From positions 1-64,000 of the forward strand of contig JAESSY010000137.1 in NCBI GenBank assembly GCA_016763855.1: a stretch of DNA of 64,000 nt. The letters run 5' to 3'. This DNA comes from Pseudomonadales bacterium. Its GTDB lineage: Bacteria; Pseudomonadota; Gammaproteobacteria; Pseudomonadales; Azotimanducaceae. The translations under genes were made by a program, and so were the position numbers. Positions 19,416 to 28,852 of the stretch are shown in pieces. Each line of letters begins with the position of its first letter. The first letter of the stretch is position 1. The notes under the pieces are model-generated. The model saw only the letters and a list, made by a program, of their open reading frames with translations, was not told where the DNA came from and did no database searches.

Positions 19416-21578
19416 TTATGGATTGACCGTCGCCATTGCTTTGGCAAGATCGTCTCTATTAAAAGGCTTTCGCAGGATCTGTAGTTTGGTGTGATCAGCG
19501 AGTCTTTTTATTCTATCTCCGCTACTAAAGCCGCTCATCATCACTACTGGCATTTCTGGATCAAATTTGCGAATTTCCCTTAGCGTTTCTTCCCCGTCCA
19601 ATTCCGGCATCAATATGTCTAATAAGACGCAAGTGATACTACTATCAGCCTTGAACATGCCGAGTGCTACCAGACCGTTTTCCGCTTTGGATACTTTAAA
19701 ACCCAGCGTCCTAAGCATTTTCTCGCTAATCTCCCTAACCAGCAGTTCGTCGTCGACCAGTAGTATGTGACCATTAAAATTGTGTTCACGAATGTCGAGT
19801 GCGTCATCACGGACAAGAGGCAATTCCACTGAGATGGGAAAGTAGATGGTAAAAGTAGATCCTTTACCCACAATTGATTCGACCTCAACACCCCCCTCGT
19901 GGTCTGTCACGATTCCGAGAACGGCAGAAAGACCAAGACCTCGTCCTGTAAACTTAGTGGTGTAAAATGGATTGAAAAGGTTGAGTCGAGTCGATTCTGT
20001 CATTCCGCACCCAGTGTCCGAGACGCTTAGAAAAACATATTCTCCGGGTACTAAGTTCTCGTGATGTACGAATCTCTGAATATCGCTCTTTTTGAGTGTT
20101 TTTGTACCTGTCTCAATAGTAACTTCACCCTCTTGCCCTTCCAAAGATTCCGAAGCATTGAATAACAAATTCATGATGACTTGAATGCTTTGAGCCTTGT
20201 TTGCCATAATCGTTGGTAAGTTCATAGAGAGGGATTGCTTTAGGATGGTTTTTTTGTCCAAGGTGCTTCGAAGCAACTTGTTGAGTTCGGAGATTTCTTC
20301 ACTTAGGTCAATGGTTATTTTTTCAGATGAGCCCTCGCCTGTATAGGTCAGCATTTGATTGCACAGTTCAGCCGCCCTAATGGATGCTGACATAATACCC
20401 TCTACATATTCTTGGTGAGGTGAGTCATCTGGTAGCTCCAAAGCTAACAATTCTGCATTGCCGTGAATAGGCATCAAAAGATTGTTGAAGTCGTGCGCTA
20501 TTCCTCCTGCCATGATCCCGAGGCTTTCAAGTTTCTGGTTCTGTAGAATTTGTTTGTTAAGTATTTCCTTTTCGTCTTCTGCATTTTTTGCCTCTGTTAC
20601 ATTTTGTAAAACCAAAACAACTTCTTGAATTTCGTCATTGTCGTTTCGCAAGGGGAAAACAACTGCTTCGAGCCAGAGATTATTTGTTGATATTTCTGAG
20701 TGACCGTATTCGAATCGTGATATATGCGTCGCTTCTTTAAATCCCTGAGTGATAAGTGACATAACTGTTGAGTCAGAGATTAAGGTGTCCTTAAATATAT
20801 TGTACTCGGGTTTCAAAGTTGATTTTGTGCTGTCATTTTGATTCATGATTGAAATGAAAGCAGCGTTAGCGTAAACTAATAGACCGTCATTCTGAAATAT
20901 GGCATTGGGAAAAGGGGATTGATTGATTAACTCTCTGAAATTGGATTCGATGGTTTTTAAAGACCTCGTCCTACCTGTAACAACCGCTAGTGCAAAGAGA
21001 AGGCCTGCGCCGAGTAAAACACTGAAAAAACCTAAAATGTATTGTTTGAATAAACGGCTATCAATCTGATCGAAGCGATCTGAGTAATCTATTTCAAAGT
21101 ATATTCCCCCGATGATATTGTTGTCGAATTCAATACCACCGACGATGGCCAATTGTTGTCCTTGCCAATGGGTTGAAGTCCCAATATTCTTAGTTACCAA
21201 GTCAAACAAGCTGGAATCGATTTCTCCCACAGGTACTTTTTCCTGCGCTAAATCGAAGATCAAAGTACCTTCATCTGTGAATATGGAAAATTGCGAAATC
21301 TGGTTTTGGGTGACAAATATATCTACATATTTCCGGATGGTTTCCGCATCGTTAAAATAGAGTGCGTCTGACAGAAGCGGCCTCATTATTCTAAACTGAG
21401 AACTGCTTTCTTGTTCAGCGAGTTCTCTAACGCTATTTTTAAGGTTGTTAGTCTGAATCCAGAGAGCTGAAGTCACTATGACGGAGAGCATGATTGAAAT
21501 TTGTACTGCGAGCCTTAGTGACCATCTAGGGTTACGATTAGAAACTTGGATTGCCGCCTTATTTTTTTGCGCGATCAA
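19416..21578 (-). CDS. Hybrid sensor histidine kinase with PAS and C-terminal receiver domain
   Basis: MAGGIAHDFNNLLMPIHGNAELLA H-box; GRGLGLSAVLGIV; receiver HILLVDDELLVREI...CVLLDILMPELDGEE. Confidence 0.9.
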   Translation of the reverse strand: MIAQKNKAAIQVSNRNPRWSLRLAVQISIMLSVIVTSALWIQTNNLKNSVRELAEQESSSQFRIMRPLLSDALYFNDAETIRKYVDIFVTQNQISQFSIFTDEGTLIFDLAQEKVPVGEIDSSLFDLVTKNIGTSTHWQGQQLAIVGGIEFDNNIIGGIYFEIDYSDRFDQIDSRLFKQYILGFFSVLLGAGLLFALAVVTGRTRSLKTIESNFRELINQSPFPNAIFQNDGLLVYANAAFISIMNQNDSTKSTLKPEYNIFKDTLISDSTVMSLITQGFKEATHISRFEYGHSEISTNNLWLEAVVFPLRNDNDEIQEVVLVLQNVTEAKNAEDEKEILNKQILQNQKLESLGIMAGGIAHDFNNLLMPIHGNAELLALELPDDSPHQEYVEGIMSASIRAAELCNQMLTYTGEGSSEKITIDLSEEISELNKLLRSTLDKKTILKQSLSMNLPTIMANKAQSIQVIMNLLFNASESLEGQEGEVTIETGTKTLKKSDIQRFVHHENLVPGEYVFLSVSDTGCGMTESTRLNLFNPFYTTKFTGRGLGLSAVLGIVTDHEGGVEVESIVGKGSTFTIYFPISVELPLVRDDALDIREHNFNGHILLVDDELLVREISEKMLRTLGFKVSKAENGLVALGMFKADSSITCVLLDILMPELDGEETLREIRKFDPEMPVVMMSGFSSGDRIKRLADHTKLQILRKPFNRDDLAKAMATVNP

Positions 21579-22537
21579 TGGGAAGTCAAATGTGATATTT
21601 GGTCGATCATCTTATCTATTGCCAACATGCCAGCATGGCTTTCTTTGTCCAGGGTAATAAACTCCCAGTTCCAGCCGCTTTCTGAAACCATCTTCCGGCG
21701 ATCTTCATCCGTAATTGAAAGTAGGATGTTGATGATCTTCAGTTTAAGTTCGGGGTCGAAACCGTTTCTCATTGTGGCCATTTTTCTAGGTATATGGCGA
21801 GTTTTCGCAAGTATGACAAATTCTTGTTTCAGCGCATTGGGAAGATGTTCGTAGTCTGTGCTTGAGACTGCCCCGGCAGCAACCTTGCGGTTACGAATCA
21901 TCGCGATAGTATTTTCTTCATCTCCGGAAAAGAAGAACCCAATAGTGCCCTTTGGGGGTCTAGTATCTTGTACCGGCATAAAAGTAAGCGGCAATTTTTG
22001 TTCAACCAAAAATGCTGCAGGCAGTAAGTACCCAGAAGTAGAGTAACGCTCTTGCAATGCAATCTTGTGATCAATCAAGTCTTCCAAGATCTTCATTCCT
22101 CCTGTGGAAGAAGCCAGAATGAAGGCTTGATATCGCCTTTCTCCATTCACCAAGGCTTCGAGTATTACTTCCGAATTTGAAGCGCGTCTAGCCAAAAGAT
22201 TTGGATAACTGCTATCCACAAATATATCGACACGACCGTCTTCGAGCAAAACGGATATCTCTTCAACGGATCTTGCGATGCGAACTTTGACACGTGAAGA
22301 ATCCCAACCTAATCCAGCAGCAATAAAATTAGCAAGGGGACGAATTTTGTGCATGCGATCTGTCGGAGTGTCAGGGTCGACATCGCTCAAGGTAATTGTG
22401 GTTTCCCCTGAGCTGAAATTTTGCTTTCGCTCGGTACCACTACTCTGCCAAGGCTCATTCTTCTGCTCGCCGCCACAGGCCGCGAGGAGTAAAATAAGGC
22501 AGAGAGGCCATATTGATCTAAACTTTGACTTGATCAC
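21575..22537 (-). CDS. PhnD-like phosphate/phosphonate-type substrate-binding lipoprotein
   Basis: Lipobox LLLAACGG; MHKIRPLANFIAAGLGWDSSRVKVRIARSVEEISVLLEDGRVDIFVDSSYP; 4-nt overlap with downstream kinase. Confidence 0.75.
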   Translation of the reverse strand: MIKSKFRSIWPLCLILLLAACGGEQKNEPWQSSGTERKQNFSSGETTITLSDVDPDTPTDRMHKIRPLANFIAAGLGWDSSRVKVRIARSVEEISVLLEDGRVDIFVDSSYPNLLARRASNSEVILEALVNGERRYQAFILASSTGGMKILEDLIDHKIALQERYSTSGYLLPAAFLVEQKLPLTFMPVQDTRPPKGTIGFFFSGDEENTIAMIRNRKVAAGAVSSTDYEHLPNALKQEFVILAKTRHIPRKMATMRNGFDPELKLKIINILLSITDEDRRKMVSESGWNWEFITLDKESHAGMLAIDKMIDQISHLTSH

Positions 22538-22832
22538 GAAGCTTGACCTTCTTCACAAAGGTGAATTTACCGAAGAATTGTAGCAGAAAAAGCGGTTAAT
22601 TTATGAACTATCCTTTTGGGTGTGATTCATAGGATTGTATCAATTTCTGTAGCAGATAATGTAATTCAAATGCGTCCATTGAATTGCATACTCATTTCCT
22701 AAGTCAGCTGAAATTTGGGAAGTTTCTGGGGGTCGGATATTATAGAGTGCTTCTTGGATATAGAAAAATGGAGTTGAGCTTCCCGGAGGCAATGCTTCAC
22801 TTTGAGCATTAATCTCTTTTCAAAAATGACTG

Positions 22833-23372
22833 TCAAAAAGACGAACCCGGCTTTGTCAGAAATTCGATTTCAGCGGGTTTGGATGTTCGGCCTAGAATAT
22901 CATTGCGATGAGGATATCGACCAAATTGCGCGATGATTTCTTTATGTCTTTGTTCAAATCGGTAATTGTCTTCTAGACCAGGTGCGCTGAATAATTTAAG
23001 CGCTTCTTCATGGATTAGAAGAGATTCGGAATGCATGTAAGGCATATATAAAAAGGAGCGATAACTTGGCCTAAGATCTATATCCAAGTGTTGAGCAACG
23101 GCTTCCTGAGCGAGACATAGGGCAAGCTTGTCATTTGAGAATGCTGCCGATTGATCGCGAAAAATGTTTCTTGAGAACTGATCGAGGAGAATTATTTCGG
23201 CCAATCTTCCCTCTATTGTTGTTCTCCAGTGATAGAGTTCATTGTTTGAGGCGGCATGGAGTAAATCCGAATAATTATTTCGCAACAATTGATCAAATTC
23301 ATCGTCTTTTTTGAACCAAAGTTTTTTGTCTATTTCGATGAACCAAAAGTTCAGGATATTCTCAGAATTCAT
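22833..23372 (-). CDS. DUF924 family protein
   Basis: ILNFWFIEIDKKLWFKKDDEFDQLL ... LAEIILLDQFSRNIFRDQSAAFSNDKLAL ... FLYMPYMHSESL ... FGRYPHRNDILGR. Confidence 0.88.
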   Translation of the reverse strand: MNSENILNFWFIEIDKKLWFKKDDEFDQLLRNNYSDLLHAASNNELYHWRTTIEGRLAEIILLDQFSRNIFRDQSAAFSNDKLALCLAQEAVAQHLDIDLRPSYRSFLYMPYMHSESLLIHEEALKLFSAPGLEDNYRFEQRHKEIIAQFGRYPHRNDILGRTSKPAEIEFLTKPGSSF

Positions 23373-23760
23373 AATTGATTCTTGTCTTGTGTAATTGTTT
23401 TTTTTCCCGTATTCGAGTAACAAGTATCCAAGCAGTAAATGCTCAAGCAAGTCTTATTTTCTCGAAAATAACAAAATTGTCACTCAGTGTCACTACTCCG
23501 TTCGTTTCTTCTTGCGCCACGGTGATTACCCATACTGGCTGAATTTTTTAACAAACTGATATCTACTTTTTCGAGTTTCATCCGAATTAACCTATTTATG
23601 GATGGGAACTAGATAGCCTCCAATAAATTATCTTGATGTGACTAAGCGTTCCTCTCGTGGTGTAATGTGCGGAAAGCTGGAGTGACTGACTCGGACAGGC
23701 CCCTAGGGTATAAGTAGGTGAGTTACCCTTTTGATAAGTATATTGACGGAATTATAGAAT

Positions 23761-25431
23761 ATGGTAGGGAAAATTTCTCGAAGGCAGGTATTAGTTGGAG
23801 CGTCACTTCTTCTGCCCGTGGCAGGTGGTATGTCTGCTAAAGCTTCATCAGAAGTCAAATTTTCTCATGGTGTCGCTAGTGGTGATCCGGATAGCACAAG
23901 TGTCGTTATCTGGACCCGTGTAAGTCAGTTTGACAAGCCGGTCGCTGTTAAGTGGTTAGTCTCGATGGATAGAACATTTAAAACCGTCGTTGGTGAAGGA
24001 ACTTACCAAACATCCATCGACAGGGATTACACTGTTAAGGTTATTGTTGGTAATCTGAAAGCGGGGCAAACCTACTATTACAAGTTCATTGCTGAAGGCA
24101 CTAGCTCCTGTATAGGAAGAACTAAAACACTGCCTGTGGGTCATGTGGATCAACTGGTATTGGCGGTTGCGAGTTGTTCTAATTTTTCTTTTGGGTATTT
24201 CAATGCCTATGAAGCTATTGCGCGAGATGAGTCGGTTGATGTCGTTGTTCATCTGGGTGATTACATTTATGAAAATGGGGTAGATGGTTACGGCGGAAAG
24301 ATGGGAAAACAACTGGGACGTAATCATGAGCCCCGACATGAAACGGTTAGTCTGAAAGATTACCGAATACGTCATGGGCAATACAAGGCTGATGAATGCT
24401 CCCAAATGATGCACGCACAACATCCTTTGATTGTTATGTGGGATGACCATGAGTCAACCAATAATCCTTGGATGCAAGGTGCGCAAAGCCACCAAGCTGC
24501 AGAAGGAGAGTGGTTGGAGCGACGCGAAGCATCACTGAAAGCGTATTTTGAATGGATGCCTATTCGAGACCCAGCTGAGGGAGTAGCCTTGGAAGAATAC
24601 TGGCGGCATTATAAGTTTGGCGATTTGATCAGTTTAATTACTTTAGAAAGTCGACATACTGGCCGAAGTGAACAAATTCGTTATCAAGATCATCTTGAAA
24701 AAATTCCGACAGAAAAGAATGCCGAAACATTTTTGCAAACAGTATTAGGTGAAGAAAAACGTGAAATGTTGTCAGAACTAATGAAGGGTTTTCTCGCAAG
24801 TGAATTGGTAGAATCAGTGAGCGCAGGACGAACTTGGCGAATCATAGGAAACCAAACCATAATGGCAAAATCAGTTGTACCTGATATATCGGCTCCCATT
24901 TTTGAAGGAGTGTTCTCTAACCTGTTGAGTAAGTTAACAGGATATAGTCTTAGAATGCTTGATGGTTTGTTACGTTTGGGGAAGTTAGGCTTACCTAGTA
25001 ACCTCGATGCTTGGAATGGATATCCCGTTGCGAGAGAAGGTTTTTACAAAATAGCAAAAGAAGCTGGTGTGAGGGATTTACTCGTTCTATCAGGTGATAG
25101 TCACAGCTATTGGGCTAATGCTTTGTTTGATAATGAAGATCAAGCAATGGGTTTAGAGTTAGGTACTACGGGGATTAGTTCACCGGGTTCACTTTTGTCT
25201 TTTGGTAAAGAAACACATAAACAATTTGATGATGCAAATATTGCACGGAACAAAGAGATCATGTGGGCTGATGGTCGCCATGTAGGATACATTCGACTTG
25301 TCGTAAGCCATGAAGTCGCACATGCTGATTTTGTGACGGTGTCTAATGTCAAATCTAGAAAATATGAAGTTAACATTGTTCATAAGCTGGATATCAAAAA
25401 TGTAAACGGAATACTAGAATACTTATCATAA
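23761..25431 (+). CDS. phoD: Alkaline phosphatase D-type metallophosphoesterase, TAT-exported
   Basis: KISRRQVLVGASLL TAT signal; FSHGVASGDPDSTSVVIWTRVS; VVHLGDYIYE; MWDDHES. Confidence 0.88.
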   Translation: MVGKISRRQVLVGASLLLPVAGGMSAKASSEVKFSHGVASGDPDSTSVVIWTRVSQFDKPVAVKWLVSMDRTFKTVVGEGTYQTSIDRDYTVKVIVGNLKAGQTYYYKFIAEGTSSCIGRTKTLPVGHVDQLVLAVASCSNFSFGYFNAYEAIARDESVDVVVHLGDYIYENGVDGYGGKMGKQLGRNHEPRHETVSLKDYRIRHGQYKADECSQMMHAQHPLIVMWDDHESTNNPWMQGAQSHQAAEGEWLERREASLKAYFEWMPIRDPAEGVALEEYWRHYKFGDLISLITLESRHTGRSEQIRYQDHLEKIPTEKNAETFLQTVLGEEKREMLSELMKGFLASELVESVSAGRTWRIIGNQTIMAKSVVPDISAPIFEGVFSNLLSKLTGYSLRMLDGLLRLGKLGLPSNLDAWNGYPVAREGFYKIAKEAGVRDLLVLSGDSHSYWANALFDNEDQAMGLELGTTGISSPGSLLSFGKETHKQFDDANIARNKEIMWADGRHVGYIRLVVSHEVAHADFVTVSNVKSRKYEVNIVHKLDIKNVNGILEYLS

Positions 25432-25433
25432 TC

Positions 25434-26024
25434 CTAGAGCGTGCTGGCTAACAGCTCCATGCGGTCAGCACCAAAATAAAGTTGTTCATTGTGAATAAAA
25501 GTGGGTGTGCCGAAAACACTGAGCTTGTAGGCATTTTCTGTATTTTCAATCAATATACGCATCCCCTTCTCAATATCCATGTCAGATAATGACACGTCCT
25601 TTAATGATTCCTTTTGGCAAGCCTCTAGAAAACGAGTGCTTTCCGCGTCTTCTTGTTCCTGCCAAACCGCTCTAAATACTCGCTCTATAAATTCAAATTG
25701 GTCTTTTCCTTCTGCGGCCAAAATAGCTGCCATCGCCATTGCTTTGTTGCAAACAGGCGGTGTGGGTTGTGGGGGCGCAAATGGAATTTCCCAATGCGCT
25801 ATTAAGCGAAAAATGTCTGACATAAAATGCGATCTTTTTGCAGGGCTCATTGGATCAATTACCACATCTAATGGCTGCCGATCTACTTGAAGATTTATCA
25901 AGGCGCTGACTAAAACGGGTTTCCAGTTTATTTCAGCACCTTTATCTAAAAATAGATGTCTTCTGTGGAATGCAAAATAGGCAAAGGGACTTCTGAAATC
26001 ATAGTAGAAATCGATTTTGTTCAT
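25434..26024 (-). CDS. 2-hydroxychromene-2-carboxylate isomerase / DsbA-family protein
   Basis: MNKIDFYYDFRSPFAYFA; FGTPTFIHNEQLYFGADRMELL. Confidence 0.85.
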   Translation of the reverse strand: MNKIDFYYDFRSPFAYFAFHRRHLFLDKGAEINWKPVLVSALINLQVDRQPLDVVIDPMSPAKRSHFMSDIFRLIAHWEIPFAPPQPTPPVCNKAMAMAAILAAEGKDQFEFIERVFRAVWQEQEDAESTRFLEACQKESLKDVSLSDMDIEKGMRILIENTENAYKLSVFGTPTFIHNEQLYFGADRMELLASTL

Positions 26025-26295
26025 ATACAGTAATCCGCTGAAGAATGAGGAAGCGCCATTGTATTAAGTAAAGATCGATACGACTAGCCGAAATCGGACT
26101 TGATCATATTTTGGAATTTAATGATGCTTAGCTGGATTTTCTTGTCCGTATAATGCGCTAAACAGCAGTTCCATTTTGTTCTGGCATTCATTGACTTCTT
26201 ATTAGCGACCTCTTATTGGTTGGCAAGAAAAGTCGGTCTGCCCCACATAGCGTTTAGATAGCGCTTGAAGTTTTTTTGGAATAGCGCTGAATTAA

Positions 26296-27195
26296 TTAAA
26301 GACTGTGTTCTGCTTTTTGCTGGTGGCCCATGTAGCTTTGAACATAGTCGACAAATACCTGAACCTTTCTCGGTATACGACGATGTCGATACAGTACGGA
26401 AAGGCTCAATGCGATCATAGCTTCAGGTAGTTGAAGCCTGACAAGCTTGCCATCTTGAACCATCGACTCAACTCGATAGTCAGTAAAACGCGCCAAGCCA
26501 AATCCCCTCAAGCAAGCTTGCAAACGCATTTCATGACTGTCCATGATGATGGCGGCTTGTGTTTTGATGCTCAATCGTTGCTTTGATTTGGAGCGAAAAT
26601 GCCAGAATTCTTCCATTGAGTGCAGTACTAGCTTTTCGCTCTCAATATCTTCGGTCTTCAGCTTGCCCTGGATTTTAGTGTTTGAAAAAACAGATTGAGG
26701 AAAGCTCGCCAGCGTAATAGCAACAACATCCATGTCAGGTAGTGGCGCGTCATGAAAAACAAAACTAATATCCTGCTCTTCCGGATGCAGGGGAATAAGA
26801 CCAGTGTACTCCGTTACGGAAAGTTGTATGTCGGGATAACGTGACAAAAAACCGAGACACAGATCTGAGATATCCTCACCCAGAAATTCTGTAGGTATTT
26901 GAATGCGTAATGAGCCCCTCGGTGATGTTCTTAGTTTTTCAAGACTTTCCTTTGCCTCGTTGATGCCAGATAACAAAGGTTCGACATCGGAGTATAACTG
27001 CTTGCCGGCTTCAGTTGTTTCTAAATGCCGTGGGCGACGATCAAGCAACGTCATGCCCAGTTCTTGTTCCAGTTGGCTTAGTTGTCGGCTTAAGCTCGAT
27101 TTTGGCATCTCCAAACGCTTCGCAGCGGCTGTGATAGAGCCTGCTTTGACTGTCATTACAAATTTATGAAGGTGGTTTAAATTCATTCTGGGCAC
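26296..27195 (-). CDS. LysR-family transcriptional regulator
   Basis: LNHLHKFVMTVKAGSITAAAKRLEMPKSSLSRQLSQLEQELGMTLLDRRPRHLETTEAG; GTG at 27195 or ATG at 27186. Confidence 0.9.
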   Translation of the reverse strand: MPRMNLNHLHKFVMTVKAGSITAAAKRLEMPKSSLSRQLSQLEQELGMTLLDRRPRHLETTEAGKQLYSDVEPLLSGINEAKESLEKLRTSPRGSLRIQIPTEFLGEDISDLCLGFLSRYPDIQLSVTEYTGLIPLHPEEQDISFVFHDAPLPDMDVVAITLASFPQSVFSNTKIQGKLKTEDIESEKLVLHSMEEFWHFRSKSKQRLSIKTQAAIIMDSHEMRLQACLRGFGLARFTDYRVESMVQDGKLVRLQLPEAMIALSLSVLYRHRRIPRKVQVFVDYVQSYMGHQQKAEHSL

Positions 27196-27204
27196 TTTGT
27201 ACGT

Positions 27205-27222
27205 TGTTCCATTTATGGAACA
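27205..27222. promoter_or_regulatory. Candidate operator: TGTTCCAT-TT-ATGGAACA
   Basis: Perfect 8-bp inverted repeat with 2-nt centre between divergent LysR and thioredoxin genes. Confidence 0.5.
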
Positions 27223-27308
27223 TAATATTCCAAATCACCTATCTAGTAGGCTTTATTGAGACGAGTATACTCCAAATAAATCAAAAGGAACCAAAGGGAG
27301 TCAAAGCA

Positions 27309-27665
27309 ATGAGTCAAGTAGTTAGCATCAATCCAGAACAATTTGAAGATAAGGTGACCAATGCTAAGGGCCTAAAGCTGGTCGATTTCTATGCCGAGTG
27401 GTGTGGACCCTGTAAAGTGATGGATCCTGTGATGGATCAACTGCAAGTCGACCTAGAGGGTAAGGTCGATATTTTGAAGATCAATGTCGATAACTATCCT
27501 GAGATCCCCGCCAGATATGCGGTGCGGGGAATGCCAACACTGATGGTATTTAAGGATGGCCATCCCGAAGATGTCATTATCGGCGCTCAAAGTTATAAGG
27601 CACTACGTGAAAAGCTCGATAAGCATCTGATGCAGATGAGGGACATCATTCCACAGACCAATTAG
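27309..27665 (+). CDS. Thioredoxin
   Basis: LKLVDFYAEWCGPCKVMDPVMDQL; start at ATG 27309. Confidence 0.9.
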   Translation: MSQVVSINPEQFEDKVTNAKGLKLVDFYAEWCGPCKVMDPVMDQLQVDLEGKVDILKINVDNYPEIPARYAVRGMPTLMVFKDGHPEDVIIGAQSYKALREKLDKHLMQMRDIIPQTN

Positions 27666-27710
27666 ATATTGTGTACTATTGCGCCTCTATAGTATCAAAG
27701 GAGTGGTGGT

Positions 27711-28784
27711 ATGAAAATTCATGCGGCGATTGCCAGATCAGCAAATGACGATTTCTCAATAGAAGAAGTTGATCTCAATGATCCTTTAGATGGGCAGGTT
27801 CGTGTAAAGATCAATGCTTGTGGAATATGCCGGAGTGACTTAAGCGCCTTAGAAGGTAAGGAAACTATTCAATATCCTGTTGTATTGGGCCACGAAGCGG
27901 CAGGTACGATTGCAGCTGTAGGTAAGGGTGTTAAACACCTAAAGGAAGGGGATAGTGTCGTACTGTCTTGGACGCCTGCTTGCGGAACTTGCCCTTCTTG
28001 CTCTCGAGGAAAAGTGCATTTATGTTCCGGCATTAACATGACGACACAAGGCAAAGGGCCCTTAAGTCAGGGCGGTAAAGGGCTTGATCGTTTCATGGGG
28101 CTTGGTGCTTTTGCAGAATATGTAGTTGTTCCTGAGGCCATGGCTATTCCCATAGAAACAAAATTACAGGCACATCATGCCTGTTTGATAGGGTGTGGCG
28201 TCACAACGGGTTTCGGCGCGGCAGTTAACACTGCTGCGATTCGTTGGGGGGAAACTGTCGCTGTATTGGGCTGCGGGGGTGTAGGTTTAGCTGCGATTCA
28301 AGGCGCGCGAATCGCAGGTGCAGAACGGATATTTGCAGTGGATCCCATCAAAGAACGACGACAAATTGCCTTAAGTGTTGGGGCAACTGATGCGCTAATA
28401 CCCGATGACATTACGCAGAAAATTATTGCCGCGACAAGTGGTGGTGTTGATTGCGCGATAGAATGTGTTGGGAATACTGCAACCATGCAGGATTGTTTTT
28501 CTATGATTCGGCAAGGCGGTCGTGCGGTAGTCGTTGGTTTGCCTGCCTACACAGATTTGTTATCTATTCCGGCCATTATGTTATTAGCTGAAAAAACCCT
28601 CACTGGTTCGATCTATGGATCAACAAACCCAAAAGTCGATTTCCAAAAAATTGCCTCTATGGGTGAGTCTGGTATTCTGCAATTTGAACCCTTGGTTGAT
28701 AAGACGATGGCATTTTCAGATATCAATCAGGGTTTTCAGGAAATGCAAGAAGGGCGCGTAGCCCGGGTTGTGCTGACGTTCTAG
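27711..28784 (+). CDS. Zinc-dependent alcohol dehydrogenase (MDR)
   Basis: GICRSDLSALEG, GHEAAGTIAAVGKGVKHLKEGDSVVLSWTPACGTCPSCSRGKVHLC, GCGGVGLAAIQGARIAGA. Confidence 0.9.
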   Translation: MKIHAAIARSANDDFSIEEVDLNDPLDGQVRVKINACGICRSDLSALEGKETIQYPVVLGHEAAGTIAAVGKGVKHLKEGDSVVLSWTPACGTCPSCSRGKVHLCSGINMTTQGKGPLSQGGKGLDRFMGLGAFAEYVVVPEAMAIPIETKLQAHHACLIGCGVTTGFGAAVNTAAIRWGETVAVLGCGGVGLAAIQGARIAGAERIFAVDPIKERRQIALSVGATDALIPDDITQKIIAATSGGVDCAIECVGNTATMQDCFSMIRQGGRAVVVGLPAYTDLLSIPAIMLLAEKTLTGSIYGSTNPKVDFQKIASMGESGILQFEPLVDKTMAFSDINQGFQEMQEGRVARVVLTF

Positions 28785-28852
28785 TGATGGCTAAGACATT
28801 TTTGACTGCTTAGTTTTCTGGCTGATTTAGAGAAGCGCAAAGCATCTGAATG

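Noticed and set aside
23705-23729. AGGGTA-N13-TACCCT hairpin upstream of phoD as a riboswitch
   Set aside because: Only one short stem; no conserved aptamer features recognised.
23956-24450. 164-aa minus-strand ORF inside phoD
   Set aside because: Antisense to well-supported PhoD catalytic sequence; no motifs.
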